A stretch of DNA of 11,418 nucleotides from Bacillota bacterium (GTDB lineage: Bacteria; Bacillota; Clostridia; Christensenellales; CAG-138), in contig JAEZLG010000199.1 in assembly GCA_023435855.1 (NCBI GenBank), positions 1-11,418 on the forward strand. Direction: 5' to 3'. Every line of letters starts with the position of its first letter. Positions within the stretch are counted from its first letter, which is position 1. Both the position numbers and the translations under genes were made by a program. Below the pieces are notes generated by a model, which saw only the letters and a list, made by a program, of their open reading frames with translations, was not told where the DNA came from and ran no database searches. This document shows, one piece after another, positions 5,495 through 11,418 of the stretch.

Positions 5495-5523
5495 ATTATA
5501 AAATACGGCGCGTAGGTTTTCAA
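5495..5523 (-). promoter_or_regulatory. Promoter of glyA
   Basis: On the minus strand TTGAAA (5518-5523) and a consensus TATAAT (5495-5500) are separated by exactly 17 bases. Transcription should start near 5488, leaving a leader of about 57 bases. Confidence 0.85.
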
Positions 5524-5738
5524 CCTTCGCGGGTAGGATATGAAGGGATATATTCTGTAAGGCCGTCACATAAAAGCACCAATGATGACTTTTTTGCCCC
5601 TTTGGGGCACCGAACCCGCTACTGCGCTGTATGCATTTAATTGTATATACGTAGTATACATTTAGCGCAACAGCCCCTGGTCCCTGCCGCAATAATGGTG
5701 GGACGTGCAATACGTACTGTTGTTTTATCTATAGCTCC

Positions 5739-5779
5739 GGGGGATTTCTCGTTTGGCTTCGCCGAACTCGAAATGACAG
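5739..5779 (-). repeat. Fourth repeat head, inverted, as a longer hairpin
   Basis: On the minus strand CTGTCATTTCGAG (5767-5779) and GAGAAATCCCCC bracket a stem-loop: ATTTC-GA then GTTCGGC/GCCAAAC around a GAA loop, then GA-GAAAT. It matches the heads of the 1931-2373 units, including the opposed GA/GA mismatches, but carries its own loop arms. No CATGAAATCATG-type tail follows. Confidence 0.8.
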
Positions 5780-5785
5780 GTGGAA

Positions 5786-5850
5786 ACCAGCTCCTGCCTT
5801 TTGAACCAGACCGCTACCGGCTTTTGCAAGCTGCGGTCATCAGAGCTGGT
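5786..5850. other. 65-base nested inverted repeat, possible structured RNA
   Basis: Three nested perfect stems: ACCAGCTC (5786-5793) with GAGCTGGT (5843-5850), GACCGC (5809-5814) with GCGGTC (5833-5838), and GCTT (5820-5823) with AAGC (5828-5831). The internal loops are asymmetric (15 against 4 bases, then 5 against 1). I do not recognise an RNA family. It lies 6 bases from the repeat head at 5739-5779 and may be part of the same mobile or dispersed repeat. Confidence 0.5.
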
Positions 5851-5900
5851 ATTTGCACAACAACTCGTCGCCCAAAAGCACCACGCAGTGGCCGTTTTAA

Positions 5901-5935
5901 GGGGGTTAGGGGTTTGTTAAGGGGCCGAAGGGGGG
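5901..5935 (+). other. G-quadruplex-type motif
   Basis: Four runs of at least four G: GGGGG (5901-5905), GGGG (5909-5912), GGGG (5921-5924) and six G (5930-5935), with loops of 3, 8 and 5 bases. The 8-base loop just exceeds the usual 7-base search limit. The last runs also belong to the hairpin at 5916-5963, so the two structures compete. The transcript from trxA would carry the C-rich strand. Confidence 0.55.
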
Positions 5936-5963
5936 AAATCGGAATCCCCTCTGGCCCCTTAAC
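5916..5963. repeat. 48-base hairpin downstream of trxA
   Basis: GTTAAGGGGCC (5916-5926) and GGCCCCTTAAC (5953-5963) are perfect 11-base arms; inside them AGGGG and CCCCT add a second stem after a two-base mismatch. It lies 57 bases past the trxA stop. Neither strand has a T-run directly after it, so it is not a classic intrinsic terminator, but it could stabilise or end the trxA transcript. Confidence 0.6.
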
Positions 5964-6019
5964 GTCTATCGTTTATACTTTTCCAGTCTCATGCACACCA
6001 TGCGGTTTTCGCCGGCAGC

Positions 6020-6343
6020 TTAGATATTCTCGTCGATAAACTCCGCGATGAGGTGCTTAGGGCGTGCGCCGACAAAATGCGCTGCCTCTTTACCATCCTT
6101 CATGAGATATACGGCGGGTATGCTCTTTACGCCATAGCGCGCAGCAACATCCACATCAGAATCGACATTCACTTTGCAGATCTTCACCTTGCCGTCGTAA
6201 TCTTTGGCAAGCTCATCAAGCGTTGGGCCTATCATGCGGCAGGGGCCGCACCAGGGTGCCCAAAAATCTACCAGCACGGGGATTGCGCTTTTTTCTACCT
6301 CCGCCTCAAAATCAGCGGCAGTTACATGCAATACGTCTGCCAT
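6020..6343 (-). CDS. trxA: Thioredoxin
   Basis: A cytoplasmic disulfide reductase partner of 107 residues, the classic single-domain length. The active site is WCGPC (31-35) within VDFWAPWCGPCRMIGP, and the cis-proline loop is KSIPAVYL (P76). The conserved DGK and FVGA turns near the C-terminus are present. It would be reduced by thioredoxin reductase and serve ribonucleotide reductase, peroxiredoxins and similar clients. ATG at 6341-6343 has GGGAGG 7 bases upstream. It lies 83 bases after aspS with an extended -10 promoter of its own in the gap and no intrinsic terminator between, so it is probably transcribed both alone and by readthrough from hisS-aspS. Confidence 0.96.
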   Translation of the reverse strand: MADVLHVTAADFEAEVEKSAIPVLVDFWAPWCGPCRMIGPTLDELAKDYDGKVKICKVNVDSDVDVAARYGVKSIPAVYLMKDGKEAAHFVGARPKHLIAEFIDENI

Positions 6344-6393
6344 ACGATAACCTCCCTAAAAAATGCAAATCGTGGCTAAATCACCTTTTTGCT

Positions 6394-6402
6394 ATTGTAC
6401 CA
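6394..6402 (-). promoter_or_regulatory. Extended -10 promoter of trxA
   Basis: The minus strand reads TGG-TACAAT (6394-6402), a TGn-extended -10 one base from consensus. No convincing -35 lies 16-18 bases upstream; that position is mostly an eight-T run (6411-6418). The predicted start is near 6387, about 44 bases before the ATG. Confidence 0.55.
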
Positions 6403-6426
6403 CAATATGCAAAAAAAACACTATTT

Positions 6427-8217
6427 TTACTGCTCATCCACGCAAATGTGGAGTTCGTTGAGCTGTTTGTCATCTACAACGTCGGGCGCATCCGTCATCA
6501 AGCACGCTGCCGTCTGGACCTTCGGGAAGGCGATTACGTCGCGGATATTGCTTGTGCCCGTTATGAGCATCACGAGCCTGTCGAGGCCAAATGCAATGCC
6601 ACCGTGCGGGGGTGTGCCGTACTTGAACGCCTCCATTAAAAAGCCGAAGCGGTTCCATGCCTGCTCTTTGGTAAACCCGAGCGTACGGAACATTTTCTCC
6701 TGCAATTCGGAGGAATGGATACGGATGGAGCCGCCACCTACTTCGTTGCCGTTTAATACCATGTCGTACGCCTTGGCACGAACCTTGGAAGGATCTGTAT
6801 CCATAAGCTCCAAGTCCTCGTCCTTGGGGCTTGTGAACGGGTGATGCATGGCCGAAAAGCGGCCCTCCTCCTCATCGTACTCAAGAAGCGGGAAGTCCAC
6901 AACCCAAAGGAGGTTGTACTTCATATCATCCATAAGCCCTAAGCGCCTGCCGACTTCAAGGCGAAGCGCGCCCAATGCCGTGCAGGTAACAAGGTCTTTC
7001 GCATCTGCAACCAAGAACACGATGTCGCCTGTTTTAGCATTGATGCGGTTTTTCAGAGCTTCCATTTGCTCGTCGGTGAAGAACTTCGCAAACGAGCACT
7101 GCATGCCGTCTGGCTTCATGCTCATCCACGCAAGGCCTTTAGCACGGTAGATCTTTACATGCTCGGTAAGCTCATCGATCTGCTTGCGGGAGAACTTGTC
7201 CGCCCCACCCTCTACGTTAATGCAGCGAACGCTACCGCCGTTTGCTACGGCATCTTTAAACACGGAGAAGGCACTTTCCTTTACAAGGTCGCTCACGTCG
7301 ATAAACTTCAACCCAAAGCGGGTGTCCGGTTTATCGGAGCCGTAGGTTTCCATGGCTTCCTTGTAGGTCATGCGCGGAAGCGGAAGCTTCACATCTACGT
7401 CGAGCGTTTTCTTTAAAAGCGTCTGAATAAAGCCCTCGTTTACGGAAAGCACATCGTCCATATCCACAAACGACATTTCTAGGTCGATCTGCGTAAATTC
7501 CGGCTGACGATCTGCCCTCAAGTCCTCATCGCGGAAACAGCGGGCAATCTGCATGTAGCGGTCGAAACCCGAAAGCATCAAAAGCTGTTTATACTGCTGC
7601 GGGCTTTGCGGGAGCGCATAGAATTTGCCCGGATGTACGCGGCTCGGGACAAGGTAGTCGCGTGCGCCTTCGGGCGTAGACTTGCACAAAATAGGGGTTT
7701 CAATCTCCAAAAAGCCGTTTTTCGAATAATACTCGCGGATGATCTGCATCATCTCGTGGCGCTTCATAAGTATTTTCTGCATAGACGGACGACGAAGGTC
7801 GAGATAGCGGTATTTAAGGCGTATCTGCTCCTGTGTGTTGAGGTTATCATCGATATAGATGGGCGGTGTCTGCGCCTTGGAGAGAATTTTTAAATCCGTG
7901 GCTTGTAGCTCGTATTCGCCCGTTGCCATATCCTTATTGACCATATCGGGCGAACGGCGCGCAAGAACGCCTTTAACGGCTACAACATATTCGCTCCTGA
8001 TGGTTTCCGCAAGCTTAAACACGTTTTTCGGTGTAAAGCTTTCGTTAAACACCACCTGCATTACGCCAGTGCGGTCGCGAAGCCCGATGAAGATGAGCGC
8101 GCCAAGGTTACGCCATGTGCCTGCCCAGCCCATCAGAAGTATTTCTTTGCCTACGTCCTCTTCCTTAACATTCGCGCAATAGCTGCTGCGCTTCCAACCC
8201 TGCAATAGTTCTGCCAT
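6427..8217 (-). CDS. aspS: Aspartyl-tRNA synthetase
   Basis: This class II synthetase charges tRNA-Asp in the cytoplasm. At 596 residues it has full bacterial architecture: an N-terminal OB-fold anticodon-binding domain (about 1-105, including GALIFIGLRDRTGVMQVVF), a catalytic core starting at YRYLDLRRP (137-144), motif 2 in CFRDEDLRADRQPEFTQID (227-245), the GAD insertion domain (about 290-415), and motif 3 in GIAFGLDRLVMLITG (540-554). After the WRN stretch the sequence has Leu38, where non-discriminating AspRS usually has His, suggesting the tRNA-Asp-specific type; this is tentative. It is the second gene of the T-box operon, 98 bases after hisS. The ribosome site (AGCAGG, about 8 bases upstream) is weaker than those of neighbouring genes. 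Confidence 0.97.
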   Translation of the reverse strand: MAELLQGWKRSSYCANVKEEDVGKEILLMGWAGTWRNLGALIFIGLRDRTGVMQVVFNESFTPKNVFKLAETIRSEYVVAVKGVLARRSPDMVNKDMATGEYELQATDLKILSKAQTPPIYIDDNLNTQEQIRLKYRYLDLRRPSMQKILMKRHEMMQIIREYYSKNGFLEIETPILCKSTPEGARDYLVPSRVHPGKFYALPQSPQQYKQLLMLSGFDRYMQIARCFRDEDLRADRQPEFTQIDLEMSFVDMDDVLSVNEGFIQTLLKKTLDVDVKLPLPRMTYKEAMETYGSDKPDTRFGLKFIDVSDLVKESAFSVFKDAVANGGSVRCINVEGGADKFSRKQIDELTEHVKIYRAKGLAWMSMKPDGMQCSFAKFFTDEQMEALKNRINAKTGDIVFLVADAKDLVTCTALGALRLEVGRRLGLMDDMKYNLLWVVDFPLLEYDEEEGRFSAMHHPFTSPKDEDLELMDTDPSKVRAKAYDMVLNGNEVGGGSIRIHSSELQEKMFRTLGFTKEQAWNRFGFLMEAFKYGTPPHGGIAFGLDRLVMLITGTSNIRDVIAFPKVQTAACLMTDAPDVVDDKQLNELHICVDEQ

Positions 8218-8284
8218 AAAGAAAACCTGCTTTCCTTTGGAAATTTATGGGATACGGTTTTGTGTGATTCGATGTTAGTGACGC

Positions 8285-8310
8285 GGGGCGTCGGGGACGC
8301 CGCCCCCTAC
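8285..8310. repeat. Palindrome in the hisS-aspS gap resembling the composite-repeat tail
   Basis: GGCGTC (8287-8292) and GACGCC (8296-8301) pair around a GGG loop, followed by GCCCCCTAC (8302-8310). The tails at 2004-2373 read GGCATGA/TCATGCC followed by GCCCTAC. The arm sequence differs but symmetry and 3' flank are kept. It lies within the operon transcript. Confidence 0.55.
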
Positions 8311-8315
8311 GGAAA

Positions 8316-9584
8316 TTACCGCATAATCTCTTTTAACGCCGCTTCGACTTCGTTAAACTTTGCTTCGCTTTCAAAGCCGTCTGCCATGCGTTTTAATTTT
8401 ACGATGCCTTTGTTGAGTTCGTCCTCGCCGAGTATGGCGACGATACGAGCGTTTATCTTATCGGCATATTTAAACTGTGCCTTAAAGCTTCTGCCCACAT
8501 GGTCGAACTCTGCCTTAACGCCGCTTTGCCTTAAATGCTGCACAAGCTTAAACCCGGCTGTTCGAGCCGCTTCGCCAAGCGCTGCCACATACACTTCGGG
8601 AGGTTCATCCTGCGGCATATTCGCCCCTTGCAGCTGCGCCACAAGCAGAAGCCTTTCCATGCCCATGCCAAAGCCCATGCCGCTAATCTTCGGGCCTCCC
8701 AATTCCTCCATGAGCCCATCGTACCTTCCGCCGCCGCATACGGTACCGGTGTAGCCGTTGCCGTCAGAGACGATTTCAAATACGGTCTTGGTATAATAAT
8801 CAAGCCCGCGCACGATGAACGGATCGACCGTATAGGCGACATCCGTTGCATTAAGGCAGGATTTCAACTCCTCAAAGTGGTCGTGGCATTCATCGCACAA
8901 ATGCTCGAGTATGCTCGGTGCATTGGCGGCAACCTTTTTGCAGGATTCCTCCTTGCAATCGAGTATTCTTAAGGGATTTTTTTCAAGGCGCGTTTTGCAT
9001 GTTTCACAAAGCATTGTGTAATGCTCACGGAAATATGCCTTGAGCTTTTCGTTATATGCGGGGCGGCATTTGGGGCAGCCGATGCTGTTGATGAAAAGCG
9101 TCAGCCCTTTGAGGCCAGATTTATGCAGCATATCGAGCGCTATGGATATGCATTCCGCATCCGCACTCGCCTTTGGTGCACCGTAAACTTCAATGCCAAA
9201 CTGGTGATGCTCGCGTAATCTTCCGGCTTGCGGCTTATCGTAGCGGAACACCGGGCAATACAAATAATAAAGCTTAGTCGGTTGGGCTTCGTTATATAGG
9301 CTGCTTTCTAAAAACATCCGCGCAGCACCCGCTGTACCCTCGGGCTTTAGCGTAACGGAGCGTCCGCCCTTATCGAGGAATGTGTACATCTCCTTTTGCA
9401 CGATATCCGTAGTATCGCCTACGCCGCGTAAAAAAAGCTCCGTATGCTCAAAAACGGGCGTACGTACCTCACGGAAACCATAGTTTTCGCAGACGGAACG
9501 CGCGATGCTTTCGATGTACTGCCATGCCTTGCTCTCGCCGGGCAAAACGTCCTTTGTACCCTTTGGTGCCTGATAGGATGCCAT
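8316..9584 (-). CDS. hisS: Histidyl-tRNA synthetase
   Basis: This class II synthetase charges tRNA-His in the cytoplasm. The 422-residue length is standard. It begins with QAPKGTKDVLPGE (5-17), has motif 1 around REVRTPVFEHTELF (38-51), TLKPEGTAGAARM (78-90) and motif 2 FRYDKPQAGRLREHHQFGIEVYG (113-135). The HisRS-specific VRGLDYYTKTVFE (258-270), GGGRYDGL (284-291) and motif 3 GMGFGMGMERL (302-312) follow, then an anticodon-binding domain from about 328. Cysteine pairs at C170/C173, C193/C196, C210/C215 and C230/C233 lie in the insertion domain and could bind metal. ATG at 9582-9584 is chosen, with AAGGGG 6 bases upstream; 52 further in-frame codons lie in the T-box leader. It is the first gene of hisS-aspS(-trxA), under T-box control. 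Confidence 0.97.
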   Translation of the reverse strand: MASYQAPKGTKDVLPGESKAWQYIESIARSVCENYGFREVRTPVFEHTELFLRGVGDTTDIVQKEMYTFLDKGGRSVTLKPEGTAGAARMFLESSLYNEAQPTKLYYLYCPVFRYDKPQAGRLREHHQFGIEVYGAPKASADAECISIALDMLHKSGLKGLTLFINSIGCPKCRPAYNEKLKAYFREHYTMLCETCKTRLEKNPLRILDCKEESCKKVAANAPSILEHLCDECHDHFEELKSCLNATDVAYTVDPFIVRGLDYYTKTVFEIVSDGNGYTGTVCGGGRYDGLMEELGGPKISGMGFGMGMERLLLVAQLQGANMPQDEPPEVYVAALGEAARTAGFKLVQHLRQSGVKAEFDHVGRSFKAQFKYADKINARIVAILGEDELNKGIVKLKRMADGFESEAKFNEVEAALKEIMR

Positions 9585-9615
9585 GATGAACCCCTTTCGA
9601 TTCAATATCAATGTA

Positions 9616-9837
9616 AGAAAAAAGGCCTCGCGTCCACATAGGGACGGGAAACCCGCGGTGCCACCCTGCTTGAGCCTATAAAAGACTCCACTCATACCGT
9701 TAACGCCGGCATACGTCCGCGCTTTCACACGGAGGCTCACGGTTGTCTTTTCGCACGTTTCCCTGCCGCCGCGGCTCTCAGCTATGCCATCGGCTCTCTT
9801 TTCGCGTCCACGCGGTACTTTTTCCGCTCATTGCCTG
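9616..9837 (-). promoter_or_regulatory. T-box riboswitch of hisS-aspS, specifier GAC (Asp)
   Basis: The diagnostic T-box AGGGTGGCACCGCGG lies at 9653-9667 and is followed by a terminator. Stem I starts AGGC (9833-9836) pairing with GCCT (9733-9736). Above it is a kink-turn, AAT bulge with opposed GA/GA, then GCGG/CCGT and the specifier loop with AGTA on the 5' side (9816-9819). The 3' side of that loop reads AAAAGACAA, placing GAC (9745-9747), an Asp codon, in the specifier position followed by a purine. No His codon (CAC or CAT) occurs in the 3' side of Stem I. The variable base after TGG is C (9660), complementary to G73 of tRNA-Asp and not to C73 of bacterial tRNA-His. The leader therefore probably senses uncharged tRNA-Asp and switches on both synthetase genes by antitermination. 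Confidence 0.93.
9618..9654 (-). terminator. T-box regulated intrinsic terminator
   Basis: On the minus strand GGGTTTC-C-CGTCC (9642-9654) pairs with GGACG-C-GAGGCC (9624-9635) around CTATGT, with one C-C mismatch, followed by six T (9618-9623). Its 5' arm overlaps the end of the T-box sequence, so antiterminator and terminator exclude each other. Confidence 0.9.
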
Positions 9838-9848
9838 TTTATTGATGG

Positions 9849-9878
9849 ATTATACACGCCCGCATGCGGCTTTGTCAA
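9849..9878 (-). promoter_or_regulatory. Promoter of the hisS-aspS operon, inside the Nudix fusion gene
   Basis: Consensus -35 TTGACA (9873-9878) and consensus -10 TATAAT (9849-9854) are 18 bases apart on the minus strand; the start would be near 9842, just before T-box Stem I. The whole promoter lies in the last codons of the Nudix fusion gene, whose TAA stop (9850-9852) is part of the -10 box. The spacer holds the palindrome CCGCATGCGG (9860-9869). Confidence 0.88.
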
Positions 9879-11361
9879 TGTATGACATGCTTTGAAGCAA
9901 GTCAAACTCGGGGAATACATCCCGTGCGATAAACTCCCCGCGGTCTATCATGGCGGCTATTTCATCCCATGTGGCGGCACGGGCGTCGATTGTTTCACCT
10001 TCTTGTACAACTACATTTGCGAGATCGAATTCTTGGCGGAAAAGCCAGCTGTCAAAAATAGAAACCTCCCGCCGATAGGTCAAAATAAGCTCAGCGTTTT
10101 GAGGAAGCAACGTGATGCCTGCTTCCTCTTGTGCCTCCCGGATTGCAGCAGTTAGGCTACCCTCGCTCGTAAGCGCACTTCCGCTAGGAACCTCCCACAT
10201 ACCGGGGTAGCCAAGCTTATTAAATGCCCTACGCGTAATGAGGAATTCTCCCTGTTCATTCACAATCCATGCCCGCACAACAAGATGATATTCGCCCTCT
10301 TGCATTGGCTCGCCGCGCCTGTGCGTGCGGCCTATAGGATTTCTGTTTTCATCGAGAATATCCCAAATTTCATCCTTCACCTTATCAAGCCCAAGCCACG
10401 ACTGCATTTTTTTGTATAGCAACGGTAAAATCGCCGGATAGGTCAGCTTATCGGGCAATGTTTCAAACGGCTTTACCTCCGCCATTTCGCTATTAGGAGG
10501 TAATGCACCAAGCATTTTTATATCGGCATAGAACACCTGACCGTAGCTAAACTCCGTCTCTCGGTGCACGGCATAATCAAACGCCGGGTGGATAAAGAAT
10601 TCCGTTGCACCCGTTTCCTCATAAAGCTCACGTTTTGCGCATTCAAGTGTGGTTTCACCCTTCTCCAAATGCCCGCCGGCCGTTTCCCATGTATCGCGGC
10701 CTTTTTGACGGCAATACAGCCATTTGCCATAGTCTCTGGCAAAAATGACAGCGAAGCGGTATTTTTCGAGCTTTCCGGTCTCAGAAACCGTTACCCTAAG
10801 AGGCTCACCGTGTTTTGTATAGAATTGCTTTGCTATGCATTCGGCTGTTTCGCGGGCATCTTCGGTTCCATCCACGCGCACAACGGGGCACGGGCAATTA
10901 TTCATCCATTGCTCATGCATGGCGCGCGAGCGCATAGTTATATCGCCCGCATCATAGCCTTCTGCCCATTGTAAGAATTCGAGATGGTTGTTGTACATGT
11001 CGCCGCCTTCAAGAATGCGGTCTTTGAATCTTTCGCGTTCTCGCTTATGCAAGCGCTCTATGCGAACCTCTGTCGGGGTTAAAACGAACACAGCAAGGAC
11101 GAGGAACGGCAAAAGCGGCTCATCCCACTTTACGGCGCTTCCGGACAAAACAAAGCGAGGGTATGTACGTATATCCTTTAATAGCATCGCCTGACGTTCC
11201 TCCCGCGGGCGAACAACCGTAAAAGGCACGTCTGATTTTTGCCAAAAGTAATCGTCTATATCGAGATGTGTAAACCCAAGCACGCGTGCAAGCTCACGCC
11301 CGCGCGTTGTCGTGCCCGAACCGCTCGCACCGAACACGATGATGCCGTGAGGATGATCCAT
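9850..11361 (-). CDS. Fusion of P-loop kinase-like NTPase and two Nudix hydrolase domains
   Basis: A 503-residue soluble protein with three domains in one uninterrupted frame. Residues 1-185 resemble small P-loop NTPases of the adenylate/shikimate-kinase type: Walker A GASGSGTTTRG (11-21), then LDIDDYFW and a lid-like Arg/Lys-rich stretch near 101-115. Residues about 200-320 form a first Nudix domain with a complete box from G230 to A252 (G230, E236, R244-E245, E248-E249, G251), resembling MutT/YtkD-type nucleotide hydrolases. Residues about 330-495 form a second, YfcD/IDI-like Nudix domain with a complete box G394 to I416 (E400, R408-E409, E412-E413, G415). All key residues are present, so both Nudix sites look active. 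GGAGG lies 7 bases before the ATG. A role in cleaning or recycling nucleotides is inferred; the substrate is unknown. Its 3' end holds the hisS promoter. Confidence 0.87.
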   Translation of the reverse strand: MDHPHGIIVFGASGSGTTTRGRELARVLGFTHLDIDDYFWQKSDVPFTVVRPREERQAMLLKDIRTYPRFVLSGSAVKWDEPLLPFLVLAVFVLTPTEVRIERLHKRERERFKDRILEGGDMYNNHLEFLQWAEGYDAGDITMRSRAMHEQWMNNCPCPVVRVDGTEDARETAECIAKQFYTKHGEPLRVTVSETGKLEKYRFAVIFARDYGKWLYCRQKGRDTWETAGGHLEKGETTLECAKRELYEETGATEFFIHPAFDYAVHRETEFSYGQVFYADIKMLGALPPNSEMAEVKPFETLPDKLTYPAILPLLYKKMQSWLGLDKVKDEIWDILDENRNPIGRTHRRGEPMQEGEYHLVVRAWIVNEQGEFLITRRAFNKLGYPGMWEVPSGSALTSEGSLTAAIREAQEEAGITLLPQNAELILTYRREVSIFDSWLFRQEFDLANVVVQEGETIDARAATWDEIAAMIDRGEFIARDVFPEFDLLQSMSYIDKAACGRV

Positions 11362-11418
11362 GATGCAACCTCCGTCTATTTAATTAGAAGTGGTTATGAG
11401 GCGGTAAGACGATAACGA

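Larger units (their letters stand above)
5524..6019. other. Gene-free region between trxA and glyA promoter, rich in secondary structure
   Basis: No believable gene is found; the frames that cross it run through palindromes and lack ribosome sites. The right half (5739-5963) is packed with structured elements described separately: a repeat head, a 65-base nested hairpin, a G-run motif and a 48-base hairpin. In the left half (5524-5738) I see only small palindromes, for example GCCCC/GGGGC at 5596-5608 and GTATA/TATAC near 5643-5659. No clear terminator follows trxA. Confidence 0.65.

Noticed and set aside
5590..5608. Hairpin GCCCC-TTT-GGGGC with a six-T run as a terminator
   Set aside because: The T-run precedes the hairpin on the plus strand and would be an A-run after it on the minus strand, so it is not an intrinsic terminator in either direction.
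5432..5710. N-terminal extension of GlyA by 93 residues
   Set aside because: It contains the glyA promoter and leader and lacks SHMT similarity; GGAGG supports the ATG at 5431.
5837..5843. CTGATGA on the minus strand as a hammerhead ribozyme core
   Set aside because: The stem that follows is present, but the GAAA required after its 3' strand and a matching cleavage-site helix are absent.
5641..6039. A 132-codon plus-strand frame between glyA and trxA
   Set aside because: It runs through the repeat head, the nested hairpin and the G-run motif and into the trxA 3' end, with no ribosome site or recognisable domain.
6427..6460. TCCAC/GTGGA hairpin at the end of aspS plus the eight-T run as an aspS terminator
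   Set aside because: The stem is only 5 base pairs, lies within the coding sequence, and is about 20 bases away from the T-run.
8260..8754. A 164-codon plus-strand frame
   Set aside because: Most of it lies opposite the hisS 3' half, with no ribosome site or family resemblance.
9585..9740. N-terminal extension of HisRS by 52 residues
   Set aside because: The extension is the T-box leader including its terminator, and the ATG at 9584 has a good ribosome site and matches the family N-terminus.

Overview
The window looks like a chromosomal housekeeping segment of a Firmicute, most likely an uncultured or gut member of the Clostridia. The clues are a T-box leader ahead of hisS-aspS, an IscR-type Rrf2 regulator coupled to a NifS/IscS cysteine desulfurase, strong GGAGG ribosome sites, TTGACA/TATAAT and TGn-extended promoters, a YcxB-like membrane protein, and dispersed TGTCATTTCGAG-type intergenic repeats. 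I see no rRNA, tRNA, CRISPR array, transposase, phage gene or defence cassette.

Layout, left to right (almost everything is on the minus strand, so transcription runs right to left). 1-167: the region after the cysteine desulfurase gene, with a ribosome-site-like GGAG at the very edge that probably belongs to a further gene outside the window. 168-1770: rrf2 (iscR-like) then nifS/iscS, overlapping by 17 bases, with a clear promoter and a palindrome over the start site. 1871-2424: a gene-free stretch with three head-to-tail copies of a composite palindromic repeat. 2475-3317: a NYN-nuclease plus OST-HTH/LOTUS gene with its own promoter and terminator. 3524-4048: the only plus-strand gene, a small two-helix YcxB-like membrane protein, AT-rich and flanked by a 15-base exact direct repeat. 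4193-5431: glyA with promoter and terminator. 5524-6019: a gene-free stretch with a further repeat head, a 65-base nested hairpin, a G-quadruplex-type motif and a 48-base hairpin. 6020-9584: hisS, aspS and trxA, led by a T-box riboswitch and promoter (9616-9878). 9850-11361: a 503-residue fusion of a P-loop kinase-like domain with two Nudix domains.

Functional links: rrf2-nifS is an iron-sulfur/thiolation module, probably autoregulated through Fe-S status. The hisS-aspS leader appears tuned to uncharged tRNA-Asp: the specifier is GAC, and the T-box variable base is C, which pairs with the G73 of tRNA-Asp and not with the C73 of tRNA-His. GlyA feeds one-carbon metabolism and thioredoxin handles disulfide reduction. 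The hisS promoter lies inside the 3' end of the Nudix fusion gene, with that gene's stop codon inside the -10 box.

The least ordinary items are the kinase-Nudix-Nudix fusion, the repeat families with compensatory arm changes, the direct repeat around the YcxB-like gene and the structured block at 5739-5963. I do not see a convincing new multi-gene system.
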